A DNA stretch of 36,314 nt, taken from positions 1 through 36,314 of the forward strand of contig JAGADU010000039.1 of assembly GCA_017613435.1 (NCBI GenBank), in the 5' to 3' direction. Under the pieces are notes generated by a model. The model saw only the letters and a list, made by a program, of their open reading frames with translations. It made no database searches and was not told the origin of the DNA. Position numbers and translations under genes: made by a program. Shown in pieces: positions 15,782-23,078 of this stretch (positions are counted from its first letter, which is position 1; each line of letters starts with the position of its first letter). Source of the DNA: Lachnospiraceae bacterium (GTDB lineage Bacteria > Bacillota > Clostridia > Lachnospirales > Lachnospiraceae).

Positions 15782-16071
15782 AAACCCGCGAGGGTTTTCG
15801 TCTGAAGTTTTCCCAAGCCCCGCAAAATGCTTCGGCGGGTTTCTTCCCGGCCGGACCCCGCAAAAGGATTCGGACCGGCAAACTTTTGCCGATGATTCTT
15901 AGCGAGTAAGTCGCGAACTGCCCGTTTCGAGGACTGTTTGAGCGAAGCGAGTTCCGCAGAAACGGGTTTGTTTGTGAGCGGCGAAACGAGCTTAGAATTC
16001 ATCGTGCTTTTGCGGGACGAACATTTCGCGGGGTCCGACCCTCAAGAAAAGAACGAAGCCTTCGCGGGTTT
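15782..16071. repeat. 290 bp imperfect palindromic element with terminal inverted repeats
   Basis: Almost the whole gap between the FGGY kinase and araD is a nested inverted repeat. Matching arms are AAACCCGCGA (15782-15791) with TCGCGGGTTT (16062-16071); CGGACCCCGC (15852-15861) with GCGGGGTCCG (16028-16037); a 13-14 base pair of imperfect arms (15890-15902 with 15991-16004); and CCCGTTTC (15921-15928) with GAAACGGG (15959-15966). The left arm holds a near-copy pair (15818-15835 and 15856-15873, 15 of 18 bases equal, 38 bases apart), which explains why outer and inner arms have different centres. No transposase and no clear target duplication are seen. It resembles a non-autonomous dispersed palindromic repeat. 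The remaining bases of the gap (15752-15781 and 16072-16083) hold only the araD ribosome site and a short spacer. Confidence 0.75.
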
Positions 16072-16083
16072 CGCCGGTGTAAT

Positions 16084-17670
16084 TTACAGAACGTCTACTG
16101 CGGCCTTCTCGATGGCGAGGCCTGCTTTGTATTTTTCGATGTAGGCATCGAAGCCTGCGACGTCAGAGGCGTCGGGCATGCATTTTTCGCATTTTGCGTT
16201 TTTGAAGATGACGTCGGATAAGTATTCGCTTAAGGATTTTCCGTTCTTTTTATCCATGTAAGCCGCAAGAAGCGCGATGCCCCATGCGCCGCCTTCGGAG
16301 GCGGTTTCCATTACGGAAACGGGTGCGTTGATGGCTGCGGCGGCGATTTTGGTGCCGACACCTTTGGTCTTGAAGTATCCGCCGTGTCCGTACATTTCGT
16401 CAACGCATACGCCTTCTTTCTTGAGCATGAGATCGAGGCCGACTTTGAGCGTTGCCATTGCGGAATAAAGGTTGGATCTCATGAGGTTTGCGAGCGTGAA
16501 ATTGTCGTTGGCGGTTCTTGCGAGAACGAGCGCACCTTTTTCAAATCCGGTAACGGGTTCTCCGGAAAGATAGTTGTACAAAAGAACTCCGCCGCAGTCG
16601 GCTTCGCCGTCAAGAGATACGGAATAGAGTTTTGTGAAAAGCTCGTTCATATCTACGTTCATTCCGAAAAGTTCGGAATATTCTTTGAAAATTTTAACCC
16701 AGTTGTTGATTTCGGAGGTGCAGTTGTTGCAGTGAACCATGCCTACAAGCGCTCCGTCGGGTGTTGTTACGAGATCTATTTCGGGATAAACCTTCGATAA
16801 TTCTTTTTCGAGAACGACCATTGCGAAAACACTGGTGCCTGCGGATATGTTTCCGGTTCTCTTCTTTACGGAGTTGGTCGCAACCATTCCGGTTCCGGCA
16901 TCGCCTTCGGGAGGACAGAGGGGAATTCCTGCTTTGAGACTGCCGCTCTCATCAAGCAGGTTTGCGCCTTCTTCGGTTAAGTATCCGGCATTTTCTCCTG
17001 CGTTTAAAACCTCGGGCAATAAGTCTTTAAGACCTTTTGCAAGGGCGGTTTCCTTTGCGAGAACGTCGAATTTTGCAATCATTTTTTCATCGTAATTTCC
17101 CGTGCTCATATCAATGGGGAACATTCCGGACGCATCTCCGACACCGAGAACTTTTCTGCCGGTCAGTTTCCAATGAACGAATCCCGCAAGGGTTGTAAAG
17201 AAATCGATGTCTTTTACATGCTCTTCTTTGTTGAGCATAGCCTGATAAAGATGGGAAATGCTCCATCTTTGGGGAATGTTGTAATCAAATTCTTTTGTAA
17301 GAATGCCGGCTGCCTCTCCGGTTATCGTATTTCTCCATGTTCTGAAAGGAACAAGGAGATTGTTTGATGCATCAAAAGCAAGATATCCGTGCATCATGGC
17401 GGAAATTCCGATTCCGGCAAAAGATGTCACGATAATGCCGTATTTATCCTTAATGTCCTTGGCCAGATCCGAATAGCAGGCCTTGAGCCCGTTGAAAATT
17501 TCCTCTTCGGAATAGGTCCAGATACCGTCTTTTAAACTGTTTTCCCATCCGAAACCGCCGATTGCGAGTACTTCGCCCGCTTCATCGCAGGCCACCGCTT
17601 TGATTCTCGTCGATCCGAATTCGATTCCGAGATATGCCTTGCCTTCTTCGATTAATTCTTTTGCTCCCAT
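16084..17670 (-). CDS. FGGY-family carbohydrate kinase, probable L-ribulokinase
   Basis: A 528-residue cytosolic sugar kinase. The phosphate-binding segment GIEFGSTRIK (about 15-24) and ISAMMHGYLAFD match the FGGY pattern, and NISAGTSVFAMVV is the second ATP-site loop. GHGGYFKTKGVG and SEGGAWGIALLAAY close the C-terminal domain. It is shorter than enterobacterial AraB and looks like the xylulokinase-like L-ribulokinases reported in clostridia. Its neighbour araD makes L-ribulose the most likely substrate, but D-xylulose is possible, so no symbol is given. GGAGG lies six bases before the ATG at 17670, 15 bases after the end of the GGDEF remnant. Confidence 0.88.
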   Translation of the reverse strand: MGAKELIEEGKAYLGIEFGSTRIKAVACDEAGEVLAIGGFGWENSLKDGIWTYSEEEIFNGLKACYSDLAKDIKDKYGIIVTSFAGIGISAMMHGYLAFDASNNLLVPFRTWRNTITGEAAGILTKEFDYNIPQRWSISHLYQAMLNKEEHVKDIDFFTTLAGFVHWKLTGRKVLGVGDASGMFPIDMSTGNYDEKMIAKFDVLAKETALAKGLKDLLPEVLNAGENAGYLTEEGANLLDESGSLKAGIPLCPPEGDAGTGMVATNSVKKRTGNISAGTSVFAMVVLEKELSKVYPEIDLVTTPDGALVGMVHCNNCTSEINNWVKIFKEYSELFGMNVDMNELFTKLYSVSLDGEADCGGVLLYNYLSGEPVTGFEKGALVLARTANDNFTLANLMRSNLYSAMATLKVGLDLMLKKEGVCVDEMYGHGGYFKTKGVGTKIAAAAINAPVSVMETASEGGAWGIALLAAYMDKKNGKSLSEYLSDVIFKNAKCEKCMPDASDVAGFDAYIEKYKAGLAIEKAAVDVL

Positions 17671-17685
17671 ATTTACCTCCGCAAT

Positions 17686-17931
17686 TTAATATACTATTTT
17701 GTCCCTGCCGGACTGTTTGCCCATGTAAAGCTTCTCGTCAACTTCTTTTAAATTGACTTCGATTGTCTTGGACAGATCGAATTCCGTCAGGCCGTAAGTC
17801 ATTGTAACGGAAACTTTTTCGCTTCCGTAAGGAACTTCGATTTTCTTTATTTCTTTGTAAATATCATGAACTGCCAGATATGCGTCGTCTCCGTTTAATT
17901 CTTTCCCCGACTTTATTAATGTTTTTTCCAC
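17686..17931 (-). pseudogene. Remnant of a GGDEF (diguanylate cyclase) domain, C-terminal part
   Basis: This 81-codon frame reads like the last half of a GGDEF domain: VHDIYKEIKKIEV, then VSVTMTYGLTEFD, then EVDEKLYMGKQSGRDKIVY, which matches the conserved end (ADKALYRAKxxGRNxV). The GG(D/E)EF active-site motif and everything before it are missing. The frame can only open at a GTG at 17931 inside the end of trkH, with no ribosome site. It therefore looks like a remnant of a deleted diguanylate cyclase, not a working gene. It lies between trkH and the sugar kinase and may mark the junction of a rearrangement. A functional short protein cannot be excluded. Confidence 0.65.
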
Positions 17932-19355
17932 ATCTGCGGTATGAAAAGAAGCAATATCGGATAAAGCTCAAGTCTTCCCGCAAGCATATCGAATATGAAT
18001 ACGATCTTCGACAGATAATTAAATCCCGCAAAATTGCCGGTGGGACCCACGACCTCAAGACCGGGTCCGATATTGTTCATCGTGGCCAAAACCGCGGTAA
18101 AATTGGAAATGATATCGTATTTGTCCGTCGAAACGATCAAAACCGAGCCGAAATAAATAATCGAAAAGAGGATGAAATAAACACATACGCTCTTAACCAC
18201 GTTTTTGTCGAGGGTTTTGTCATCCATGCCCACGGCTTTGACGCTTCTGGGATGTATGAAAGAGTGGATTTCCTGACGAACGGCCTTGAAAACGATAAGC
18301 ACTCTTGAGAATTTAAGACCGCCGCCCGTACTGCCGGCGCAGGCACCCGTTACCATCAAAAGAATGAGAATGGTTTTGGAAAGTGCGGGCCACGTATTAA
18401 AGTCCGCCGTCGCAAATCCCGTCGTCGTGATGATTGAAGCGACCTGAAATGCCGCATCCGTAAGGGCCGTACCGAACGACTGATACATTTTAAGGATATT
18501 CAAAGTAACGATTGCCGTTGATGCGATAATCACAATCAGATAAGTTCTTACTTCTTCGATATTGAAAATGTTTTTGAATTTTCTCGCCAGAATGAGGAAA
18601 TATACGTTGAAGTTGATTCCGTAAAGAATCATGAATATCGTAACATCCCACTTTATAAGCGTGGAAAATCCCGCAATGCTCGAATTGTATACGCCGAAAC
18701 CGCCGGTGCCGGCAGTTGCGCATGCGGTACATACTGCTTCAAACGGGGTCATTCCCATTATCCAAAGCGATATGATCTGAACAACGGTAAGAAAAATATA
18801 GATAATATAAAGAATCTGCGATGAATCCTTCATTTTGGGAACGAGTTTTCCGACTACGGGTCCGGGGCTTTCCGCACGGAGAAGGTGCATGTTTACGCCT
18901 CCGACCATCGGCATTATTGCCAAAAGGAATACGAAAATTCCCATTCCTCCGATCCAGTGCGAAAAGCTTCGCCAGAAAAGAGTGGCGTGACTTACGGCTT
19001 CAACATCCGTAAGAATCGTCGCTCCCGTGGTGGTAAAGCCCGATGTCATTTCGAATACAGCATCGATGTAATTGGGGATTTCCCTTGTAAGAAAAGGAGG
19101 AAGTGCTCCGATAAGACTCATGAAAAGCCACGCAAGTCCAACGCTTGCAAAGCCTTCTTTGGCAAAAAGCTGCATGTTTTTGGGCTTTTTAACGGACACC
19201 AAAATACCCGCAAGCATGCCTGCGAGCGCCACAACAATATATGCCCACCAGTATTTCTCATGATAATACATCGCTACCAGGCCCGGCAGAACCATAAATG
19301 CCGACTCGATCGCGATTACTTTTCCGAGTGTGAAAATTATAATTGCTATGTTCAT
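17916..19355 (-). CDS. trkH: TrkH-family potassium uptake membrane subunit
   Basis: A 479-residue membrane channel subunit for K+ (or Na+) uptake. The four pore loops are readable: TSGFTTTGAT, ATAGTGGFGVYN, IITTTGFATADFN and FTAVLATMNNIGPG, each with the filter glycine. AGSTGGGLKFSRV is a further conserved segment. Length and topology fit TrkH/KtrB. It works with the NAD-binding subunit TrkA encoded 19 bases upstream. The ribosome site is weak, as expected for a coupled second gene. The C-terminus is complete; its last 15 bases overlap the GGDEF remnant frame. Confidence 0.94.
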   Translation of the reverse strand: MNIAIIIFTLGKVIAIESAFMVLPGLVAMYYHEKYWWAYIVVALAGMLAGILVSVKKPKNMQLFAKEGFASVGLAWLFMSLIGALPPFLTREIPNYIDAVFEMTSGFTTTGATILTDVEAVSHATLFWRSFSHWIGGMGIFVFLLAIMPMVGGVNMHLLRAESPGPVVGKLVPKMKDSSQILYIIYIFLTVVQIISLWIMGMTPFEAVCTACATAGTGGFGVYNSSIAGFSTLIKWDVTIFMILYGINFNVYFLILARKFKNIFNIEEVRTYLIVIIASTAIVTLNILKMYQSFGTALTDAAFQVASIITTTGFATADFNTWPALSKTILILLMVTGACAGSTGGGLKFSRVLIVFKAVRQEIHSFIHPRSVKAVGMDDKTLDKNVVKSVCVYFILFSIIYFGSVLIVSTDKYDIISNFTAVLATMNNIGPGLEVVGPTGNFAGFNYLSKIVFIFDMLAGRLELYPILLLFIPQMWKKH

Positions 19356-19374
19356 ACCGCTATCTTAAATCTTT

Positions 19375-20730
19375 CTAACCGAGAATATCCTTGATATCGC
19401 TTAATCCGCTCTTGGTGGTTACGACAATAACCGTATCGCCTTCTTCGATGACGCTTTGACCTTTGGGGATAATGATGGTGCCTTTACGGTTGATGCAGCC
19501 GATAAGGATATCTCTCTTTAAGTTTAATTCCATGATGGGAACTCCGACAATCGGAGAATCCTTGAGAATTTTGAATTCAAGCGCTTCAACTCTTCCGCCG
19601 TTTAATTTGATAAGCGTTTCAACGTTGCTTCCGATGGAATTTTGCATCGCCCTGACATAGGATACGATGTAATCCGCAGCGATTTTATCCGGATAAATCA
19701 GGCTTCCGGGGCTGAATGTGTTGATTATGTCGTCAAAGGATATTCTGTCGATTTTTGTAATAACTTTTCCGCCTGTCTTTGTCTTGGCAAAAAGAGACAG
19801 GAAGATATTTGTTTCGTCGATGCCCGTTAACGATACGAAAGAATCGCAGCCTTCAATGCCTTCTTCTTTTAAAATCTCCTGGTTTGTCGCATCGCCGTTA
19901 ATAATCGTGGCTCTCGGAAGATCTTCGCTTAATACCTCGCATTTGTCTCTGTCGACTTCGACGATTTTTACCCTGATGCCCATCTTCAAAAGGATTTCCG
20001 CGAGATAATATGTCATCCTTCCGCCGCCGATGATCATGGTGTCCTTAACCTGATGCGTGTCATATCCGATCTTGGTGAAGAATTCCCTCGAATTGACGGC
20101 CGAAGCTACAATAGTGATTTTGTCGTTTGCACGCAGAATGAATGCACCGTTGGGAATGAAGATATCGTCTCCTCTCTCAACCGTACAGATAAGTATGTCC
20201 GAAAGCACTCTCTTTGAGACTTCGATAAGAGTCTTGTCCACAAAGGGCGAGTCTTCGGTAATTACGAGATTTAATAGTTCAACCCTTCCTTTGGCAAAAG
20301 TATCGATTTTATCCGCCGAAGGGAATCTTAAAAGTCGGGAAATTTCGACTGCTGCCGCATACTCGGGATTGATTATCATGGAAAGTCCGAGTTCGTCTTT
20401 GATATATTGAATTTCCTTGCTGTAAAGAGGGTCTCTTACTCTGGCTATCGTATTGCAGTTACCTGCTTTTTTGGCGAAAAGACAGCATAAGAGGTTGATT
20501 TCGTCCGATCCCGTAACGGCTATAAGAAGGTCCGTCTTTTCGATGTCGGCTTCTTTTTGAACCGAATACGAAGCGCCGTTTCCGACTATTCCCATTACGT
20601 CAAAGCTGTTGGTAATATCCGTTATTACCGCAGCGTTTTTGTCTATTACCGTTATATCGTGTTTTTCGATAACAAGCTGCTTGATGATCGAAAGACCTAT
20701 TTTTCCGCAGCCTACTATAATGATTTTCAT
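19375..20730 (-). CDS. trkA: Trk potassium transporter peripheral subunit TrkA
   Basis: A 451-residue cytosolic regulator with two RCK units, each a Rossmann fold plus a TrkA-C lobe. The first nucleotide site is IIVGCGKIGLSI (about 3-14) and the second IIGGGRMTYYLAE near residue 233. Each ends with a TrkA-C segment (for example LIEVSKRVLSDILI and VPIMELNLKRDILIG). It binds NAD(H)/ATP and gates TrkH. AAGGGA lies six bases before the ATG. It precedes trkH and follows the lipid kinase gene at 34 bases. Confidence 0.94.
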   Translation of the reverse strand: MKIIIVGCGKIGLSIIKQLVIEKHDITVIDKNAAVITDITNSFDVMGIVGNGASYSVQKEADIEKTDLLIAVTGSDEINLLCCLFAKKAGNCNTIARVRDPLYSKEIQYIKDELGLSMIINPEYAAAVEISRLLRFPSADKIDTFAKGRVELLNLVITEDSPFVDKTLIEVSKRVLSDILICTVERGDDIFIPNGAFILRANDKITIVASAVNSREFFTKIGYDTHQVKDTMIIGGGRMTYYLAEILLKMGIRVKIVEVDRDKCEVLSEDLPRATIINGDATNQEILKEEGIEGCDSFVSLTGIDETNIFLSLFAKTKTGGKVITKIDRISFDDIINTFSPGSLIYPDKIAADYIVSYVRAMQNSIGSNVETLIKLNGGRVEALEFKILKDSPIVGVPIMELNLKRDILIGCINRKGTIIIPKGQSVIEEGDTVIVVTTKSGLSDIKDILG

Positions 20731-20764
20731 TTTCTGTCCCTTTTTTGAAAATTATTTATATCAT

Positions 20765-21604
20765 TTATTTTCGTGCGGTGTATTCCGTAACGTTTCTTAC
20801 AGTTTCGCCGTCAATCTGCAAAGCGGTGGGTCTGTCGAATTTTACGGTTATTTCCTTACCGGTTCTGACTTCTACAAGCTTTTTGTTGTTGACATGCTCT
20901 CCTTTAAAGATAGCGGGGAAGCCCATGAGCGTTCCGATTCTTCCCTTATCTTTGAATACCATGCAAGTGAGCGTATCGCCCAATCTGTCCTGGTCGGGTG
21001 CGGCCTTCATTCCGCCTCCGTAATATTTTCCGTTCATAGCGGAAGCAAGCCATGTTCTCTTGTATTCCTTAGTCTCTCCGTCAACGGTTATCCATGAGCG
21101 GGGGCATTTGAATTTAAAGAGCACCAGTTTGATTGAAAGTGCCGTATAATCTATTTTTTTCTTGCCTGCGGCTTTAAGATCGTCTGCCATTTCGCAGCAT
21201 ACTCCGTCAACGCCGAATCCGATTCCGTTTAAGAATTTATAATCCGCTCCGTTAACGGTAACGGTCGGAAGGTTTTTAAGATATTTCTTGATTGAAGGCA
21301 TTTCGGACTGATCGTAATTTTCCTTGATGTCTCTGTAAAAATCGTTTCCGGTACCCGCGCAATATAAAAGAACGTCGCAGGGAATCTCCAAATCCGCCGT
21401 ATAATTGGCAAATTTGTTAAGCGTTCCGTCTCCGCCGCTTAAAATAATCAGATCGTACTCCGTCAGTTTGGAAACGAAATCCCCTGGATCGAGTCCGACA
21501 ACGTTTACTTCTTCGTATTCGCCGTCGATTTTTGATTTGATTGCTTCAAGACTTTCCTTTCCGTTTCCGTTATTTGACAATTCGTTGTACAAAATATACT
21601 TCAT
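20765..21604 (-). CDS. Diacylglycerol kinase-like lipid kinase (DagK/YegS family)
   Basis: A 279-residue lipid kinase of the DAGK catalytic fold. Motifs are SGGDGTLNKF (GGDGT about 57-61), CAGTGNDF (about 82-89) and GIGFGVDGVC. In Firmicutes such enzymes phosphorylate diacylglycerol and return it to phospholipid synthesis; other lipid substrates are possible. The opening KYILYNELSNNGNG corresponds to the usual NPxSGxG. GGAG lies eight bases before the ATG. It is the first gene of the likely unit running through trkA, trkH and the sugar genes. Confidence 0.88.
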   Translation of the reverse strand: MKYILYNELSNNGNGKESLEAIKSKIDGEYEEVNVVGLDPGDFVSKLTEYDLIILSGGDGTLNKFANYTADLEIPCDVLLYCAGTGNDFYRDIKENYDQSEMPSIKKYLKNLPTVTVNGADYKFLNGIGFGVDGVCCEMADDLKAAGKKKIDYTALSIKLVLFKFKCPRSWITVDGETKEYKRTWLASAMNGKYYGGGMKAAPDQDRLGDTLTCMVFKDKGRIGTLMGFPAIFKGEHVNNKKLVEVRTGKEITVKFDRPTALQIDGETVRNVTEYTARK

Positions 21605-21641
21605 GACATTTTCTCCGTTTTTTCACTTATTAAAACCGCAA

Positions 21642-21670
21642 TAAGGTAACCAAAAAAATCGGTTACCTTA
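21642..21670 (-). terminator. Hairpin after the glycine-rich gene, probable weak terminator
   Basis: TAAGGTAACC (21642-21651) and GGTTACCTTA (21661-21670) are perfect 10 bp arms with a 9-base loop. The T run after the stem on the minus strand is poor (TTGCGGTTTT). It lies between the glycine-rich gene and the lipid kinase gene. Confidence 0.5.
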
Positions 21671-21681
21671 CAAATAATCGT

Positions 21682-22338
21682 TTATTTCTCTGCCCGGGGG
21701 TTCATTCTTTCGGGTTTTTCGCCGTTATTCAAATCTTTGCCGTCATCGTAATACGCAAGCGAACTGCCGCAGTATCGGCAGAATTTGTCTCCGTTGTTTA
21801 CGCCTAAGCAATAAGGACAGTTTGCGTAATATCTCTTGTCCTGAGCCGCATTGAGTCTTGCCTCTTCCTGCATGACTTTGAGTTTTTCTATCTCAACCTG
21901 GTATTCGGCCTGCTGTCTTGCAAGTTCCGCACGCTGTGCGGCCTGCTGTCTTGCGAGTGCGGCATCTCTCTCAGCCTGCTGTTCAGCCATTTTGATCTGG
22001 CTGTTCTCATGCATTTTGTTGACGATTGCGGCACTTGCCACACCTACTCCGGCGCTTACCGCACTGCCCAAAAGAGAGCCTACGAGTCCGCCTCCTCCGC
22101 CGCCTCCTCTCGAAGGTGAAGAGAAATTAATGTTAACGGGAGAAATTCCGCCGCCGAACGCCGAAGGTCCGGGCATCGGAGCGATTGGTTTGGGAATTCT
22201 GCTGCCTGTTGAAATTCCGCCGCCGAATCCGCCTGCGCCGCCTCTCATTGCTCCGCCGCTTGCGCCTCTGAAAGTAATTCCGCCTCCCATATTGGGTCTT
22301 CCTCCGCGTGAATGTCCCGTATTACGTCCTATAGCCAT
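21682..22338 (-). CDS. Glycine-rich, coiled-coil, zinc-ribbon protein
   Basis: A 218-residue protein in three parts. Residues about 1-85 are Gly/Ser/Arg/Pro-rich with phenylalanines, of low complexity, ending in a glycine run. A small-residue hydrophobic stretch follows (LVGSLLGSAVSAGVGVASAA). Next comes a long Ala/Gln/Glu coiled coil (about 110-165). The end is a four-cysteine zinc ribbon, CPYCLGVNNGDKFCRYCG. I do not recognise a named family. The architecture suggests a self-associating scaffold. The start is the ATG at 22338 after AAGGAGG at seven bases; an upstream frame extension would swallow that site. The promoter candidate is at 22408-22436. Confidence 0.85.
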   Translation of the reverse strand: MAIGRNTGHSRGGRPNMGGGITFRGASGGAMRGGAGGFGGGISTGSRIPKPIAPMPGPSAFGGGISPVNINFSSPSRGGGGGGGLVGSLLGSAVSAGVGVASAAIVNKMHENSQIKMAEQQAERDAALARQQAAQRAELARQQAEYQVEIEKLKVMQEEARLNAAQDKRYYANCPYCLGVNNGDKFCRYCGSSLAYYDDGKDLNNGEKPERMNPRAEK

Positions 22339-22407
22339 TCTGCTTTCCTCCTTAACAGCCGATTTCATCGATTATGCAATCGTTTTTTCGACTGCCATAC
22401 TTCATAA

Positions 22408-22436
22408 ATTGTAACATATTTACCGTACTATTTAAA
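22408..22436 (-). promoter_or_regulatory. Promoter candidate for the glycine-rich gene
   Basis: On the minus strand TTTAAA (22431-22436), a 17-base spacer and TACAAT (22408-22413). The leader to 22338 would be about 63 bases. Confidence 0.55.
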
Positions 22437-22476
22437 CAGCATTTTCTTGTTATAAAAACGCTTCAATCCCGGGGGC

Positions 22477-22977
22477 TTATTCTCTGACGATTCCGATTTC
22501 TTCGAGATATTTATCCTGCTTTTCTTCCATCTCTTTCGCTTCATCCTCTTTGATATGGTCGTACCCCAAAAGATGGAGCATGCTGTGAGCTATAAGAAAA
22601 GCATATTCTCTTTTTACCGAATGGCCGTATTCTTCGGCCTGGGAAACGATTCTGTCTTTGTTTAAGCAGATTTCCCCGAGAATGGGAAGATCGGTTTCCG
22701 GATTGACCGACATCTTAAGTTCTTCGTCATCGATATCCAAAAAGTCTGCGGGAGCGCTCCACGAGAGATTCGGAAAAGACAAAACATCGGTTGTGTTGTC
22801 TATATTTCGGTATTCCCTGTTGTATTCCCTGACTTCTTCGGAATCCGTTATAAGAATATCCACTTCGCATTCGAAGGGACATCCTTCTTTTTCAAGGATG
22901 TGCATAACAACTTTTTCGGCAATTTTTTCTTTTTCGAAATCCGTTTTGAATTCCGCGTTTTCTTCGATTACAATCAT
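22477..22977 (-). CDS. ybeY: Endoribonuclease YbeY, 16S rRNA maturation
   Basis: A 166-residue zinc-dependent RNase needed for 16S rRNA 3' end maturation and ribosome quality control. The signature HSMLHLLGYDH gives the three zinc-binding histidines (about 131, 135 and 141). The upstream conserved segments NIDNTTDVLSFP and LGEICLNKDRI are present. Length matches the family. GAGGAA lies six bases before the ATG. It is usually found beside phoH, era or dgk genes; here it stands between the ABC pair and the glycine-rich gene, an unusual setting. Confidence 0.95.
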   Translation of the reverse strand: MIVIEENAEFKTDFEKEKIAEKVVMHILEKEGCPFECEVDILITDSEEVREYNREYRNIDNTTDVLSFPNLSWSAPADFLDIDDEELKMSVNPETDLPILGEICLNKDRIVSQAEEYGHSVKREYAFLIAHSMLHLLGYDHIKEDEAKEMEEKQDKYLEEIGIVRE

Positions 22978-23078
22978 TGCTGTTCCTCTAAATCACATTT
23001 TATATTTTTTTACTTGAAAATATATCCCGCATTGCGTGAAATATACTCCCGTTATTCGCACTTTTTTGCAAAAAAGCG

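Noticed and set aside
15778-16002. 74-codon minus-strand frame inside the palindromic element
   Set aside because: It lies wholly in repeat DNA, has no ribosome site and its codons follow the palindrome; treated as a spurious repeat-borne frame.
15938-16144. 68-codon plus-strand frame across the palindrome and the end of the kinase gene
   Set aside because: Half lies in the repeat and half is antisense to the kinase; no start signal.
17864-18058. 64-codon minus-strand frame at the end of trkH
   Set aside because: It overlaps trkH in another frame and does not extend the GGDEF remnant.
23061-23076. Palindrome CTTTTTTGCAAAAAAG as terminator of the ABC pair
   Set aside because: The stem is almost only A-T pairs and there is no T run after it.
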